Shown here: one piece after another, positions 13,097 through 13,204 of the stretch
Position numbering within the stretch: position 1 is the stretch's first letter
Layout: each line of letters begins with the position of its first letter
Assembly (NCBI GenBank): GCA_016201575.1
Contig: JACQCN010000337.1
Coordinates: 1-13,204 of the forward strand
Source of the DNA: Candidatus Rokuibacteriota bacterium
Lineage (GTDB): Bacteria > Methylomirabilota > Methylomirabilia > Rokubacteriales > CSP1-6
Length of the DNA stretch: 13,204 nucleotides
Reading direction: 5' to 3'
Program-made: the position numbers and the translations under genes
Notes under the pieces: model-generated
What the model saw: the letters and a program-made list of their open reading frames with translations, nothing else
Told to the model about the DNA's origin: nothing
The model's database searches: none

Positions 13097-13190
13097 GGGC
13101 GGGTCCTGGCGCGGCAGGCAGGCCCGTCCGTCCTCGCTCGATACCCCACTCGCTGCGGGCGGGCGGGCCTGCCTGCCGCGCCGCCCGCCC
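13097..13190. repeat. Long GC-rich inverted repeat downstream of the binding-protein gene
   Basis: The 23-base arms at 13108-13130 and 13160-13182 are complementary at 22 positions, with the single mismatch a possible G-U wobble in RNA. The core is GGCGCGGCAGGCAGGCC against GGCCTGCCTGCCGCGCC. Outside a small internal loop (TCCT opposite G), GGGCGGG (13097-13103) pairs with CCCGCCC (13184-13190), lengthening the stem to about 30 pairs around a 29-base loop. There is no T-run, so it is not a classical intrinsic terminator. It could be a strong mRNA 3' hairpin, a REP-like or MITE-like palindromic element, or a tail-to-tail terminator for a gene beyond the window. Confidence 0.65.
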
Positions 13191-13204
13191 GGCTCCCGTG
13201 GTGC

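Noticed and set aside
13076..13204. ATG frame open to the window end after the binding-protein gene
   Set aside because: It reads straight through the long inverted repeat, has no clear Shine-Dalgarno and its product is mostly Ala, Arg, Pro and Gly. It may be the start of a gene, but nothing supports that here.
1..13204. CRISPR arrays, tRNA or rRNA genes, insertion sequences
   Set aside because: I saw no regularly spaced repeats, no cloverleaf-like or rRNA-like segments and no transposase-coding frames.

Overview
The window is strongly GC-rich bacterial DNA with almost no intergenic space. GTG and TTG start codons are common and stop/start overlaps are frequent. The gene content (amidase-signature enzyme, Tat-exported LivK-type binding protein, Wsp-like chemosensory operon, soluble PAS/GAF hybrid kinase) suggests a free-living, soil or sediment type Gram-negative. 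A Rokubacteria/Methylomirabilota (NC10)-like or deltaproteobacterial-grade genome is my best guess. This placement is an impression from protein style, not a database result.

Layout. Positions 1-948 (minus strand) hold the first 316 codons of an amidase-signature hydrolase, cut by the window edge. Positions 949-1320 are a divergent control region. It contains a 14-base inverted repeat built on GTAGTAC/GTACTAC, a decayed LuxR-type HTH remnant, a likely sigma70-type promoter overlapping the palindrome TAGGTCACCTA, and a seven-codon leader ORF that runs into the next gene. Positions 1321-11665 (plus strand) are one seven-gene chemosensory operon: cheW1, cheR-TPR, cheW2 with an N-terminal helical extension, a membrane MCP, cheA with a fused receiver, cheB, and a 984-residue soluble hybrid histidine kinase (REC-PAS-GAF-PAS-HisKA-HATPase-REC). 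After a short gap with a TTGACA-type promoter, positions 11767-13053 encode a Tat-signal periplasmic branched-chain-amino-acid/amide-type ABC binding protein. The last 150 bases hold a long GC-rich inverted repeat.

How the genes work together. The operon carries the gene set of the Pseudomonas Wsp surface-sensing/c-di-GMP system (MCP, two CheWs, CheR-TPR, CheA-REC, CheB), with the MCP gene moved to fourth place. It has no CheY, CheZ, CheC, CheD or flagellar gene, and no GGDEF protein where wspR would sit. The last gene is instead a hybrid kinase that begins with its own receiver domain. My inference is that the receptor array drives CheA, CheA phosphorylates its own receiver, CheB and the kinase's first receiver, and the kinase integrates this with PAS/GAF input and passes phosphate to its terminal receiver and an unlinked effector. 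This exchange of the output module is the most interesting aspect of the window.
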